Origin: Fomes fomentarius | Taxonomy: Eukaryota; Basidiomycota; Agaricomycetes; Polyporales; Polyporaceae | DNA: 64,000 nucleotides | Assembly: GCA_022606135.1 (NCBI GenBank) | Contig: JABYQN010000007.1 | Location: forward strand, 1,798,001-1,862,000 | Direction of reading: 5' to 3' | Shown here: positions 37,066 to 49,222 of the stretch, piece by piece | How the letters are laid out: each line of letters begins with the position of its first letter | Numbering within the stretch: position 1 is the stretch's first letter | Position numbers and translations under genes: made by a program | The notes under the pieces: generated by a model | What the model was told of the DNA's origin: nothing | The model's database searches: none | Seen by the model: the letters and a program-made list of their open reading frames with translations, nothing else

Positions 37066-37826
37066 TCCAATAACCAAGGACAATATCCAATGTTGCCTGT
37101 TATAACTTCTGGATAACATTGTAAAAAAGACTGCGTGGTATTCAGATGTTGCATGAGCTGTACATCAATACATCATTTTGAATGTCTGCCCAATGATGTC
37201 ACAATTCTGTGGGGTGCAGAATGTGAAAACCATGCTGTATGATGTCAATTTGTTGTGACAAGAGGATATGGGTATATCATATCAAATGTTGCTAGGATGA
37301 TGCCCTGCAAAGCATTGGAACAGAATATTGTCTAAAGTTATGATATTGTGTGGGGAAACAGTCATAAAGTTGTCCAGAAAATATATCTGTGTTGATGCAC
37401 AGACCATGGCCACTAAATTTATAATATTATTCAAGTGTTGTCACTGACCAACATACAATAGATATTTTTTCTGCTATTCACATGTTATGCAGTTGACAAA
37501 CTATAGTACATTTGGGAGACCATTCAAATTGTCAAACCAGTGTTGCCCCCCCCCAATTCATTATATCATTTAGTCTTTTTTCACAATGTTCCTTGTTGGG
37601 TAATGTAGCTGATTAGAAATATTTGTTAATAATCAGCTCACTTACACCATCCAACAAATAACATCTGGGTGGAGGATACTCAGGAGTTATGGGTACATTG
37701 CCCAATGAGTTTTATAAGTGGGCTGTAAGTGGATCCAAGGGCATTAAGAGAGTACATGCCCAAATGATTTCTATAAGTTGTTTATAACTGAGACAAAGGG
37801 CATTGGGGAGGTATCTGGGTTGTAAG
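37066..37826. repeat. AT-rich old repeats, including the left part of the chromovirus target repeat
   Basis: No genes are seen. A run of nine C lies near 37,547-37,555. The last 80-90 bp (from TTTATAACTGAGACAAAGGG to the GTAAG at 37,822-37,826) match the reverse complement of 59,478-59,540, and are the left half of the repeat split by the chromovirus. Confidence 0.6.
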
Positions 37827-38063
37827 TGTAAGGACTCCGTACTTATCAGACATCACACGGACTATAAGTAGATAAGATGAGATATCATTGTATTACATAA
37901 GCATGTGGCTGTACCCAAGCATCATAAAGATGCTTGGAAGGATGTGGCGAGACTTCTCAGTCTTCCACCACGACCATCAAAAGTACAATGCACTTCTCAT
38001 ATAAAGATTGGTGCAGTGTACTTAGGACACGGTGGGCATCAAGACTACTCAAGACATAGTACA
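37827..38063 (+). repeat. 5' LTR of the chromovirus
   Basis: 237 bp, beginning TGTAAGGACTCCG and ending ACATAGTACA. It matches the 3' LTR closely except for point changes and about 19 bp near 37,929-37,947 absent from the 3' copy. Confidence 0.9.
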
Positions 38064-38133
38064 CTTTTTTACACTCCTCCACATACCGTGGACATCTATA
38101 AGAGAAGAGCGACTTCAACATTGACACATCAAC

Positions 38134-40300
38134 ATGAGTCTGTCTGCACCTAGCAACCCCTGGGAGGGTGATCACCCTCCTGGTCACTATCACGCATCCA
38201 GCATGGTGCAATCGACTCCATCACAGCCTATGGCGGCTGCACCTTCGACACCCACTCAACTTAGTATTTTAACTAATACGCCATTGCAAGCTCCAAGATG
38301 CACCTCATCTAGAGGCAGCGCCCCACCATTGATGTCCCATTTAATGGGGACTGTTTATTCATCTACACCATATGCTGGGCCATCACTAGGCCCTAATACT
38401 AACATTACCTTGGACGATAGTCCATATATATACCTACAGGACTCCAGACAGGAGGCCTGGCCGCACCTACCGCCAACCTACAGGAGATACCCTCCAATGT
38501 CACTACAGATCGTAAGGGCAAACAATGGTCGCAACCTGCTTCAAGTGCCAACCATTCACAGACCATGGATGGCCACCACTTCGAAGAATTGATGAGTCTC
38601 ATCGCAGAGCAATCACCAAAGAACCTTCCTCCTGAGTTTTATAACCAGGTTGGATCCATAGCTTGAGCTGCTGGATTCGAATTTGAGCAAGTAAGGTACG
38701 ACAAGGACACAGAAGACAAATATGAGATTGAGCAGGACATCACATGTTCACTCAATGTCATACAAGACTCCTTGGATGACGCACTATGCTATACGCATGA
38801 AAAACAACTGGAACAGGCTGGATTGGCTCATGCTGAGAGCATGCCAGGGAAGAGTGGATTTGTATTGTACCCGGCTGGAGGATATAGAGGACAATCCTTT
38901 GTGAGTGACGAGGATCCTTACTCACATCAACAAATCCCCACCCCCATACCAGTATATGTGCAGACAATGTTGAGACCACAGCAGACTGCCGGAGAGTTGA
39001 GCTTGTCATCATCTACAATTAGGAACCAACCATCCTCTTCGTACCGGGCACCATACCTCAACACAGACAATTCCCGCTTATCGGACACTGCAAGCCTGAC
39101 TGCAGACCACAGCTGGGATGAGGTTCAGGGACAGGCTCCTCGGACATTGAGAGTCAGCTTCGTGCCTGAAGCTACTTACGTGCCTAAAGGATTATCATGC
39201 CACCTACTTCAGACCTAGAGTACCTAGGTCCAGTATTCCACATACAGACTACGATCCTCAACAACTGTCTGAGGAGCAGTTGTCACGACTAAGGTCACCA
39301 CCACGTGCGACTACTGCCAGTAGTGCGCCACCACAGCCAACAATGCATCAGTTGCAGTACGCGACTCAACCTCAATTTTTGGCTTCTGCTCATCAGGCTC
39401 CACTGCCTATGATGCATCAACAGCCTTGGTTAACAGCTTTGGCCTGGCACCAACAAGTGCCTCCAACAGGATCATCATACCAGCAGAGTATGCCTATGGG
39501 TGCACAGTCCATGCATCCAGGACATACACCTGCATTCCAACAAATGCCCGCAATGAGCTTACACGATACTATCAGGTTGACAAGTATTAACACACTCATT
39601 GACAAGCAGGTGGGCCACCACCCCACCAAGCCTCTTCCTGATCATATCAAGAGTGCAAAACCAGCTGCTCCGGCGCAATATGATGGGAGAGATGACAACA
39701 CGGCATTCCATATATGGTTGAGCAGTGTGCTCACATACTGCCACCGCCTCCACATTATGGGCTGGAAGTTGGATCCAGACTGACTCAATGTCCTAGGCAC
39801 CGCCCTATCAGGTGATGCTGCAGACTGGTACTATCAAAATCTGGTCTCCCCATACTGCATTCAGCAGTATTGGACATTCAAACATGCGGTGAATGTGTTA
39901 TACCAACACTTAATCATCACCAACACCTTTCAGCAGGCAACGAACCAGTTCTACAACATTTGATACCATCGCACAGGAGGAGTCACTGTGCTGTACCAGG
40001 ACATGCAGTACTGGTTGCAGTGCATGCTTGAGCCTCCACCCAAGCTCTTGTTCAAAGAGCGTTTTCTACTTTCCATACTGGAAGAGATGGAACAAGCAAT
40101 CACGATTGGCTGGGGTATCGACCACATGGTGATACCCACTCGAGGTCTATACAAGGCTGCTCTCAAGTATGAAGCAGCCAAAGAAGGCATATGGTTGCGA
40201 CGTACAACATACATGCAGAACAAACCAGTTGCTGGTCCATTGAAGTCATTGTTGAACCAGTTGCCTTCGTGTCAAGACCCTTGACCACTTTCAAGTCTTC
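38134..40300 (+). pseudogene. Chromovirus gag-like region, broken
   Basis: Starts at ATG 38,134 (MSLSAPSNPWEGDHPPGHYH). It contains a Pro/Gln/Ser-rich first part, a frameshift near 38,560, and a retrotransposon gag core around 39,600-40,250 (YDGRDDNTAFHIWLSSVLTY, LLSILEEMEQAITIGWG). In-frame TGA codons at 38,664, 39,781 and 39,961 interrupt it. Gag would form the particle that packages the element RNA. Confidence 0.75.
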
Positions 40301-40442
40301 AACCTCAGGCTCACACCAGAGGCCCCGTTTCATCATTTGACCTATCAAGAGGGACAAAGTGAAATGATCACAAGGGTTGACCTTTGTCAAGAAGACTGCA
40401 CCACAAAACAGAGGCCATTTGGGCCCTCCACAAGGACATTAA

Positions 40443-41500
40443 TTGCCGAATGTGAGGCCAACCTCGGGGACCCACCAGTCCGTGGGGCTGACCAAGTTCC
40501 TCCAACCTGGAGTATGCTTCCCTTGCAGGAAGGCTGGCCATTACAAGGGGCATGTCCAAAGTGCAACCAGCCGAACACTGGATTCCGGGCACAGCGCATC
40601 TTCAAGGAGACGCAACAACTATTCTCGATGCACATGGCTGAAGAAGGCATTGATGTCGACCAGCCGACGGATGGTCATGATGACCACGTCAAAGATCTCA
40701 TCGAGCCTGAGGAGGAACCACAGTCAGTGGAACCCCCAGCTTTGGACAATGAAGGATATCAAGGACTCCATGCAGAGTCAGAGGAGGATTCAGACAAATC
40801 TGATGTGCAGTATTATGAACTGTACACCGGGATGATGTCTTTGTGCACAGATGGCCTGTCAGAAGAAGAGCAACATGTTGTGGACAATGATCTGCTCTTG
40901 GAATCAGCAGAGAAGATGCTTCAATTTTCCAACTGGCCATGGAGCCTACACCCAAGACAGCTCATCTGGCTTGGCTTCACGACTCATGGGTGTGGTGACT
41001 GAACAAGCTGGCTGATCAGCCAGTTCGAGATCTTCAATTGCAACAGCCATTGTGTGCAGAAGTCATGATCAATGGCATTCCAGTGTACATGCTGTTTGAC
41101 TTGGGATGCACAACGGACATGTTGTCTCCTGTGTTGGCATACATCACCCAAGCCGACCGAGTGGATTTTCGGGAGCAAATGGGGCTCCAGCTCGGAACCA
41201 AGGGCAGTTGCACAAAGATCACCCACAGCGTGCAAGCCAACATGAACATTGGTCCAACGACCGAGAAATATCGACAGATATGACGTCGTCTTGGGCACAC
41301 CATTCTTCACTCGACATAAAGTCGAGTTGGACTTCAAGAACCATTGTATCGTCATCGACAGTAAGGCCATCCCGGTCTACAACACAGTCCATGAGGCAGA
41401 AGTCATCCATACTCGTGAACAGGAGCGATGTAAGGGCCTAGCTAAACAGCTACACTCTGCGTTAATCGTTGACCAGGCTGACCATCTTCACGCATAGGGG
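40443..41500 (+). pseudogene. Chromovirus zinc knuckle and aspartic protease region, frameshifted
   Basis: A CCHC knuckle (GVCFPCRKAGHYKG, then the last Cys in another frame at about 40,553) is split by a frameshift. A retropepsin-like segment follows at 41,040-41,300: the active-site triad reads DLG in MLFDLGCTTDML, where related proteases have DSG or DTG, and VVLGTPFF lies downstream after another frameshift near 41,270. Confidence 0.7.
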
Positions 41501-41596
41501 GATGCAACGGGTAGTACCATTGTGGAACCTCCCCACTCCCATTATGTGCACACCAACAAGTCGCTGGGAGGGGAGGAGAACAGCTGAACAGCTGTT

Positions 41597-43400
41597 TTGA
41601 CAATTTCTGAACAACATCAAGGACAAAAATTCAATGTGAACACTCCACAGCTAGTGGAGTGTTCATTACCAACACTACATTCATCGAGCAGACCCAAGTT
41701 AGGATTGTTGGGGCTACCGGATCCATTGGGCCTGCACCAGTTCTTTGCCCATATTCTGTCTGAATATCTGGAAGAAGAACAGATAAGGAAGACTCATCAA
41801 GAGCCTCCCAAGGACAAAAACGAGGAACACTTGCAATCTTTACACGACAAGTGGCTCGCAGAATACAATGATATGTTTTATCCGCCACTGCCGGGGCTAC
41901 TGCCGTGGTGTGAAGTAAATCACCGTATTCCATTGATCGATGAGACCAAACAATACAGGTACCGCCTACCGCAATGCCCAGAAGCTGTCAAGAATGAACT
42001 TCTAGAGAAAATCAAGAAGTATATGGACACTCTATGGTGGAAAATGGCCAATGTATGACAAGCAGTGCCACTCCTTTGTGTAGCAAAAAAGAATGGCAAA
42101 CTACGGACAGTAGTTGATGCTTGTCAATGGAACAATAACACCATCAAGGATGTTATGCCATTACCAGACCAAGACCAGATCCGTATGGACGTCACACGAG
42201 CCAAGTACCGCTTGAAGATCGACCTTTCGGACACCTATGAACAAGTTTGGATAGAACTTGAGGACATCTGGAAGACTGGTTTCTCAATGCCATTCAGAAC
42301 CCTTGTCAGAATAGTTATGCAGCAGGGTGATTGCAATGCCCCTGCGACCTTCCAACGCCTTATGATGACAATCTTCTGCGACTTCTTGGGCCGATTTGTG
42401 CACATATATCTGGACGATATATTTGTGTACTCCGACTCAATCCAAGACCATGAGAAACATCTGCGGCTTGTATTCAACAAGCTGCGGGAGGCCAAGCTGT
42501 ACATGAGTCACACCAAGTGCGACTTATATTCGAAATGAATGGATTGTCTAGGACATATCGTCAATGACAAGGGTCTCCATGCAGATGCAGACAAGATGAG
42601 TGGAATACGAGAGTGGCAAACACCATGCTTGTATCATGAAGTCCAACAATTCCTGGGACTGGTCAACTACCTTGGACTGTTCATGCCAAATGTATCTGTG
42701 TACACTACAGTACTGCTGGATATGGAACATAATGACAGACCATTTGTCTGGTGTCCACTTCATCAGAAGTGTTTTGACATGATCAAGGTCATGGCATGCA
42801 AGGCCCCAATCCTCAAACCTATCGACCCATGCAAGGACGAACTGATATGGCTCATCTGCAACATGTCGATACATGGCCTTGGTGCCCTCTACGGTCAAGG
42901 CAGAGACTGGTGAAGCTGCCGTCCCACTGGATTTTTATCTAAAAATTTCACGAGCGTGCAGCATGCCTACCACACCTACGAGCAGGAAGCTCTTGCCATC
43001 CTCAAAGGCCTCATGAAATGGGAGGATAAACTCCTAGGCTGGAAGTTCAACATTGTCATGGACCACAAGGCACTCGAGTTCTTCAAGAACACAATGCAGC
43101 CAAACAACCGTCAAATCTGTTGGATTGAGTACATGGCTCAATTTGACTTCAAGCTCCAGCACGTACCTGGGAAGGAGAACAAGGTAGCAGACTGTCTGTC
43201 TTGCTACTATGAGAATGACAATGCTGACAAGTTCCACGACCCTCACCACTATGTCCATGCAGATGTCAGGCTCAACCTGGACTGGGATGACCTTCTGGGG
43301 AACCGTGTTGTGGAACTGCACACGGGACAAATCACTCATCAAAACCCTGATGGATTGGAGCCCAAGGAATGTGACAAGCAGCGAGAACTTTGTCAGAAAG
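41597..43400 (+). pseudogene. Chromovirus reverse transcriptase and RNase H, with in-frame stops
   Basis: RT motifs: PLLCVAKKNGKLRTVVDACQ, YRLKIDLSDTYEQV, FSMPFRTLV, QQGDCNAPATFQRLM and the catalytic HIYLDDIFVYSDS (about 42,402-42,440). The connection and RNase H region follows: GHIVNDKGLHAD, QHAYHTYEQEALAI, VMDHKALEFF and KVADCLSCYYEN. TGA codons at 42,056, 42,536 and 42,911 interrupt the frame. Confidence 0.88.
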
Positions 43401-43699
43401 CTGAACCATGGACAGTGGAAGCAGATGAGATGGCCACTGCAGCTCAAGCACAACCAGTGCCTGCAGTTCAGACTGAACCTCAGGTAGAAGACAATGATCC
43501 CACACCAACAGTGTGGGATACCATGGCTAATGGACCGTTGCTGCAGAAGACAATGAAAGATGTCCAAGGCTTTCTTGAGGCTATCAAGAAAGGCTATCAA
43601 GTGGATGCCTTCTTCAGCCGCATTCTTCAGAACCCATCGATGCACAAGAACTTTGTTGTATGCGATAACTTCATATACATGGTGAATTGTCACAGCAAA

Positions 43700-45054
43700 C
43701 ACATTCTGTGCCTCCCTCGGATGAAGTTCAAGCAATGGACGACAATGCAAATTGTCATCGACCAAGCACATGAAACTCTAGGACACTCTGGCGCCCAGAA
43801 ACAGTGGAATACCTCTGTCATTGGTACTGGTGGCCAAAAATGGGAGTTGAGGTTGAACGATTCTGTATCTCATGCTGGAGATGCCAGTTGTCCAAGCCTC
43901 GGAATCAGCTGAAGGCAGGGCTACTGCATTTGCTACCGATTCTGTTCATTCCTTGGATGGCTATCGCAATGGACTTCGTTGGTCCCTTTCTGCGAGCAAA
44001 CAGATTCAATTACTTGTGGGTAATTGTATGCCAACTCACGTTTATGGTACATCTCATACCAATTTGTACCACTGACACCGCCACAGACCTTGCAGCAATT
44101 TACTTGTGCAAGGTCATACGGCTTCATGGACTACCTCAGCCCATTGTCTCAGACCAAGACCCCAAATTCACTTCAAAGTTCTGGTGGGAGCCTCACCATC
44201 TGCTCGGCACAAAGCTCCTCATGTCCACCACGTTTCACCCACAAACGGATGGTATATCTGAGCGCACTATATGCTTTGTTGACCAGATACTGCAATCAAT
44301 GGTCAAGCCTGATCAGCTAGATTGGCTTGACAAAATCCCGCTTGCCAAGTCCGCGATCAACTCCTTGGTAAACGCATCAACAGGGTTTGCACCCTTCAAA
44401 CTCAACTACGGCTATCTGCCGCGGACCATGGCTGGTATAAGTACAGACAGTGCTTTTACTGGTGTCTGTGAGTCCATGCAGCGAGCAGGTGCAAACCTGG
44501 AGATGGCTCACAACGTGCTTATCGAGAGCCACATGAACCAGATCCATTATGCAAACCAAAGCTGGCAACAAGAGCCAGACTTCAAGGAGGGTGACATGGG
44601 TTACCTGTCTACCAAGAACTTGTCCATCCCGGAAGGACAGGCAAGGAAACTGATACCCAAATACATTGGGCCTTATAAGATTGTTGGTGCAAATGTGGAG
44701 ACCTCTAGTTACATGCTTGAGCTTCCACCCAATCTTGTCAAACGAAGAATCCATCTGACCTTCCATGTAGATCTACTACAGAAGCACAAACCAAATGATG
44801 ATTCATTATTCCCTCACCGTGATTCACGCACGTTCTATGACATGGGGAACGTTGACAAGCAGGAATGGCTCATTAATGAAATCGTTGACCATCACTGGGT
44901 AAGTAATAAAGTCGAATTCTATGTAAGATGGACGCATGGCAACACTACATGGGAGCTGTACTCAAAATGTAATAAATTATCAGTAACAGATGAGTATTTT
45001 CACCTCCAGGGCGTACAGCACTGGAGGTCCCTTCCAAGGAAATCGGAGGACTGA
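43700..45054 (+). pseudogene. Chromovirus integrase with C-terminal chromodomain
   Basis: An HHCC zinc module (HETLGHSG ... CISCWRCQ) is followed by the DDE core: first Asp in AMDFVGP, second in VSDQDPKFTSKFW, Glu in HPQTDGISERT. A GPY/F-like IGPYKIV follows, and then a chromodomain-like tail VEFYVRWTHGNTTWELYSKC (44,911-44,970), which places the element among chromoviruses. A frameshift lies at the HHCC module around 43,805-43,910. The remaining 416-codon frame is open to 45,054. Confidence 0.88.
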
Positions 45055-45633
45055 TGTGACACGTCCAGTCATCAGGTGACTGCATCTGGGCACCACCTAC
45101 CTAATTTGGACAAAATTAGGAGATGGCACTTAAGACAGCAGACTTACCAAAATTAGCTCCAAATTTGACATAAGTCACCATCTGCCTCAAAACATCCTCA
45201 TCCTCCACTACCGCCACCATCAACAACATGAACACCAACCACACTGCCTACCTCAACCCTGCCCCACTGACCGTCCCCACAGATGGCCAGCAGCAACAGC
45301 AACAGCAGCAAAATGTGGCCATCCCACCATTGCAGACCACAATGGAAGGGGTGACCATGACAATGGTGCAAAACACACCCTTGTTGGCAGGGGGTATGGG
45401 GATGGGGCCACCCTATTGGGTGCCCAGCCTCTACCCACCTGCTGCATATCCTCAAAACATGGCAGGCATAATACTGTATGGTGTGTCATTTGCGGCCCTC
45501 AATCTGCACCCATGCCACTGCTGCCAACAACAGTAATGACCGCTCTGGGTGCGCCACCTCTCATGCCCATGTCGTCCTCCCACCTGCAGTGGGAGTGCAT
45601 TGACAGGGAGATGGTGTGCATGGGGCACCGCGA

Positions 45634-46632
45634 CCATCAGCAAACCCTTTCATTTTCTAAACACAATAAAAGCACTAAAAATTTGCTTAGACATTTTTAG
45701 ATTTTCTTAGAATCTTTAGAAAATTAGAAGTTTTAGAGGTGCTGTGAAAGCTATATGTTGGCCTTTTATTGCACACAATCAGCTGAGTAAATAGAGTGAT
45801 TGTAGATCCTAGAGATGACAGGTTGTGTGATGTGTAGAGGACAGAAATTGGAAGAAACAAAAAGTCAAGCATGTCAACCACTGCACCACTTTGCCTTAAG
45901 ATAACACTATAGTACAGTCAATATATACCCATCCACTTTGGCTGGACCTGAAGGATTCTTGTTGATCTGAGTGCAGAGTCACTCACTTGTCAGCCATCTG
46001 CTACAGTGTAGTGCAGCAATAAGTGCTACAAAGCCATGAGTGCTTTGCTGCAGTACAGTGCAAAGACACTGTCCTGTCAACTATGATCTGCTTTGATGTA
46101 GTGCAGGTTGAATGGATGCCATCAATTTGCTATAGTTGTGTAGTGCAGAAATGAGTGCTGTAATCCATCAGTTATTTGCAGTGTAGTGCAGAGACAATGA
46201 CTTGTCAACAATAGACTGCAGTGTAGTGCAGCAATGGCTCTGTACACTGAAGCAATCAGACTCACGAAGAAGTCCAAGTCCAGCAAATGCCAGTGGGTAT
46301 ATATTGACTGCACTATAGTGTTATCTCAAGGCAAAGTGGTGCAGTGGTTGACATGCTTGACTTTTTGTTTCTTCCAATTTCTGTCCTCTACACATCACAC
46401 AACCTGTCATCTCTAGGATCTACAATCACTCTATTTACTCAGCTGATTGTGTGCAATAAAAGGCCAACATATAACTTTCACAGCACCCCTAAAACTTCTA
46501 GAACTTCTAAAGTGGCATCTAAAGGTTCTAAGTCTCTAAGAAAACTAAAAGCATCTAAACATGTCTAAAACCTCTAAAACCTCTTAATTAGTGCTTTTAG
46601 TGTGTTTAGAAAATGAAAGGGTTTGCTGATGG
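45634..46632. mobile_element. Foldback element with about 330-bp inverted arms
   Basis: About 999 bp inserted in the chromovirus. The ends are perfect inverted repeats (CCATCAGCAAACCCTTTCAT at 45,634, its complement ending at 46,632), and near-identity continues for about 330 bp on each side (to about 45,965 and from about 46,268). Each arm contains a tRNA A-box-like GTGGTGCAGTGGTTGACATGC (46,339-46,359 on the plus strand, mirrored near 45,868-45,890). The centre is built of imperfect repeats around TGTAGTGCAG. The right arm has roughly 40 bp of extra (TCTAAA)-like sequence. No transposase is encoded. Confidence 0.8.
45967..46267. repeat. Imperfect tandem repeats at the foldback centre
   Basis: The motif GTAGTGCAG recurs at roughly 50-70-bp spacing (about 46,010, 46,098, 46,140, 46,182 and 46,220), each followed by similar text such as CAATAAGTGCTAC or AAATGAGTGCTGTA. 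It forms the loop between the inverted arms. Confidence 0.6.
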
Positions 46633-48767
46633 ACCCCAGATGTGCCATATGCCCAGCATATATTCAACACATCGTGGCTGCCCAGAACAAGCCTCAATAC
46701 GTCCAAGCTCACAAGGAGGCCCAGGCTGAGCAACAAAACACCTACTACGCTCATTTTGAGCGGTGGCAATCTTCAAGGGGGGAAGGGGCCAGAGCCAGTG
46801 ATGAACTTCATTGACTCTGGGCTGAAAATGAGAGACTAGAGGACGAGATACGGAGGCAATGGGAACAACAACAGGACCTTGAGCAGAGGTTTCTCAGGGC
46901 TTGGGATGCGCATGACACGCAATGCAGGTGTGCCCACCAGCTACAAGACAAGGTCAACCGACTCTCAAGAAGGAGAGAGTGGTCACACTCTCCCTGAGGA
47001 GATCGCCGCAGAGCAGCAGTGGTCTCCCCATACCTCCCCCCATCCCTCATCTTTGCGCCCAGGGCCATCAAGAGGCCCTACCCAACCCATCCAACCTGTG
47101 CCAACCCACACTCATATGCACAAGCACATTCCACTGCCACTGTCACCCATGATGGGTCTGCTGCGGTTGCATCAGACCCGCGCGGTGGGAGCGACAGACC
47201 GTCGCATCCCTACCTCCACCTCGCAGCCACGCCTGGAGTCCGTGCAAGGATCCTCTCGATCTGCTGCACCTGCACCAGATGCAATGGACACGGATGAGCA
47301 ACTGTCCATGGCATCGCCCATTACAGACCTACCGGTCCCACCCCCTGCATCAGACCTCCCCTTGATTGATGCCCTTGATCACTTCCTGGACGGCGACGAC
47401 AACGATGAAGATGAGGACGAGATCAACCCCGAAGAAGTCAGGTGTCATGAAAGCTAAGCTCATGTGCATCATGCTCGCGCTGCAGCAAGCAGGCCACCCT
47501 CCATGATGATGGGGACTCGCACTCAGACAGAGCCAAGCCCCGCCAGACTACCATATGATGATGTTCCGGCCCCATCACTCCCTCAAGGCATGCCTGCATT
47601 GGCCATGTGCAACCAATGGCCCAACAACCTCCCTTGGCCCATGGCGACCGAGATCTGCCTTGTGGATGTGTGGCACAACTACGTGTTGCAGAGCATTGAT
47701 CAGGCTACTGCGCTCATGCGCGAAGCCTGCAACCAGCAAGGTGGCACACTTCAACAGGTGCATCACCTTATTGCGCAAATTGATGTGCAGTTGGGCTACC
47801 TAGCCATACCCAGACTTGCTGCTGTCATGAACAGTTGGTGCAACCCCATGCAACGCCACCCCAAGCCCATTGCTCGCCCTCTGGTCCCCAGTCAGCCTGC
47901 CGTGAACCCTCCATGCCGTGGACAGGCCATGCCCACTCATGCCGACCCACCAGCCCGGTGGGCTGCGTATTACCAAAATTACCCCCATGCCATTCCACGA
48001 CAGCTTGTCACAAATTCTGCGCATCCCAGATGAGTACCCCTGCTCAACACGATTGAGGGTTACATGCTCATGCAACAGTTTGTACTGCCAACCAACAAGA
48101 GCGAGGGTTCACAGTGCACACAGTGTAATTGTGCGTGCATTTTACGTGCTCGACTTCTATGAGTGCATGGTTGCGCAGCACCACCTCTGTGTAGTGACAA
48201 CTGAGGAACTGAAGCCTGTTCCCAGCCCCATTGCCAACGTTGGGGAAATCAACATTATCCATTGGGCCGCGCAATGCGGAATGACTCGCTGCATGTCACT
48301 ACTCATTTCAAATGTAGCCCGTCGGTGCCGCAACCAAGACCTGGGGCACACCCTGGACAGCGTGGAAGCCTGGCCCAACTTCCTGTCATCCTTGGAGGAC
48401 ATACCAACATACATTGCCTCTTCGTCGACCACCAATCCAGTCGAGCCTAGTGCTGCTGAGCCGACTCCTCAAGAAGACATCAAGATGACTGGTGAAGGCT
48501 CTGCTCAGACTGAGCAGCCCGCTGTGGATGTTTCCGCCAGAGGCATACATTCTGAAGGTGAGGATCACGTTTGCAATGTGTAGCTGCAATAGACCTTGTC
48601 AAGGATGCCACCACCATAGCACATCCATACGAGATGACTACGGTGAGTTGAATCCTTGTGGCTATCATACCCTACTCCATCTATGGGACCTTTAAAATTA
48701 CTGCATCATCATTATAATTGCTAATTCACTACTGTACCCGGAACTAATGGGTTCTGAAGGAGGGGAA

Positions 48768-48986
48768 TGTAAGGACTCCGTACTTATCAGACATCACATG
48801 GACTATAAGTAGATAAGATCAAATATCATTATATTACATAAGCATGTGGCTGTACCTGAGCATCATAAGGCAAGACTTCTCAGTCTTCCACCACGTCCAT
48901 CAAAAGTACAATGCACTTCTCATATAGAGATTGGTGCAGCATACTTAGGACATGGTGGGCATCAAGACTACTCAAGACATATTACA
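48768..48986 (+). repeat. 3' LTR of the chromovirus
   Basis: 219 bp, TGTAAGGACTCCG...ACATATTACA, directly preceded by the polypurine tract. Followed by the target duplication GTAAG. Confidence 0.9.
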
Positions 48987-49222
48987 GTAAGCCCCAGTTA
49001 CCTGTCAACCTAAGCAATTGGGAGGTAAATAAATATATATTCACCCAATATCTGACACCATAAGTATGAAGTGTGGATGTGGGCTACGATTGCCATAAAA
49101 GGCAAACTTGAGCACAGGGGAGGATCACAAAATGCAGTGCATCATCAAGATTTGAACCTGCAACATTGGTGTTTGTGCACTGCTACTAAAGCAACTTATA
49201 CCATTACACCATACTGGCTTAT
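48987..49222 (-). mobile_element. tRNA-derived SINE, split by the chromovirus
   Basis: Read on the minus strand: A-box-like TATGGTGTAATGGTATA (about 49,200-49,216), B-box-like GCAGGTTCAAATCTT (49,147-49,161), then a body matching the SINE at 59,266 (CCCCTGTGCTCAAG, CCACATCC, TTATGGTGTCAGATAT). Its continuation lies on the far side of the chromovirus at 37,826 and below. Confidence 0.75.

Larger units (their letters stand above)
45228..48583 (+). pseudogene. Extra coding region 3' of integrase in the chromovirus, unknown function, broken
   Basis: Starts at ATG 45,228 (MNTNHTAYLNPAPLTVPTDG), includes a Gln run, and is interrupted at 45,634-46,632 by the foldback element. It continues with a charged, coiled-coil-like segment (ENERLEDEIRRQWEQQQDLE) after a TGA at 46,812, a Pro/His/Ser-rich part, an acidic run (DGDDNDEDEDEINPEE, about 47,390-47,440), and a more ordered C-terminal part (ICLVDVWHNYVLQSIDQATA; INIIHWAAQCGMTRCMSLL). 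Several frame changes are needed. I recognise no family and see no signal peptide or membrane segment, so an envelope protein is not supported. Confidence 0.6.
37827..48986 (+). mobile_element. Full-length Ty3/gypsy chromovirus with an extra 3' ORF
   Basis: An 11.16-kb LTR retrotransposon bounded by direct LTRs (37,827-38,063 and 48,768-48,986), both TGTAAGG...ACA, and by a perfect 5-bp target duplication GTAAG (37,822-37,826 and 48,987-48,991). Internal order: gag-like ORF, zinc knuckle, protease, reverse transcriptase, RNase H, integrase, chromodomain, then an unusual downstream coding region of more than 2 kb. A polypurine tract (GAAGGAGGGGAA) sits at 48,756-48,767. The coding region is broken by several TGA codons and frameshifts, so it is inactive. 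A 1-kb foldback element is inserted at 45,634-46,632. Confidence 0.92.

Noticed and set aside
46010..46240. CRISPR-like array in the regularly spaced GTAGTGCAG motifs
   Set aside because: The genome is eukaryotic, the repeats are imperfect and the intervening text is itself similar. It is the centre of the foldback element.
45228..48583. Envelope protein in the chromovirus
   Set aside because: The position suggests env, but no signal peptide, membrane span, furin-like site or fusion-like segment is visible, so the call stays unknown.
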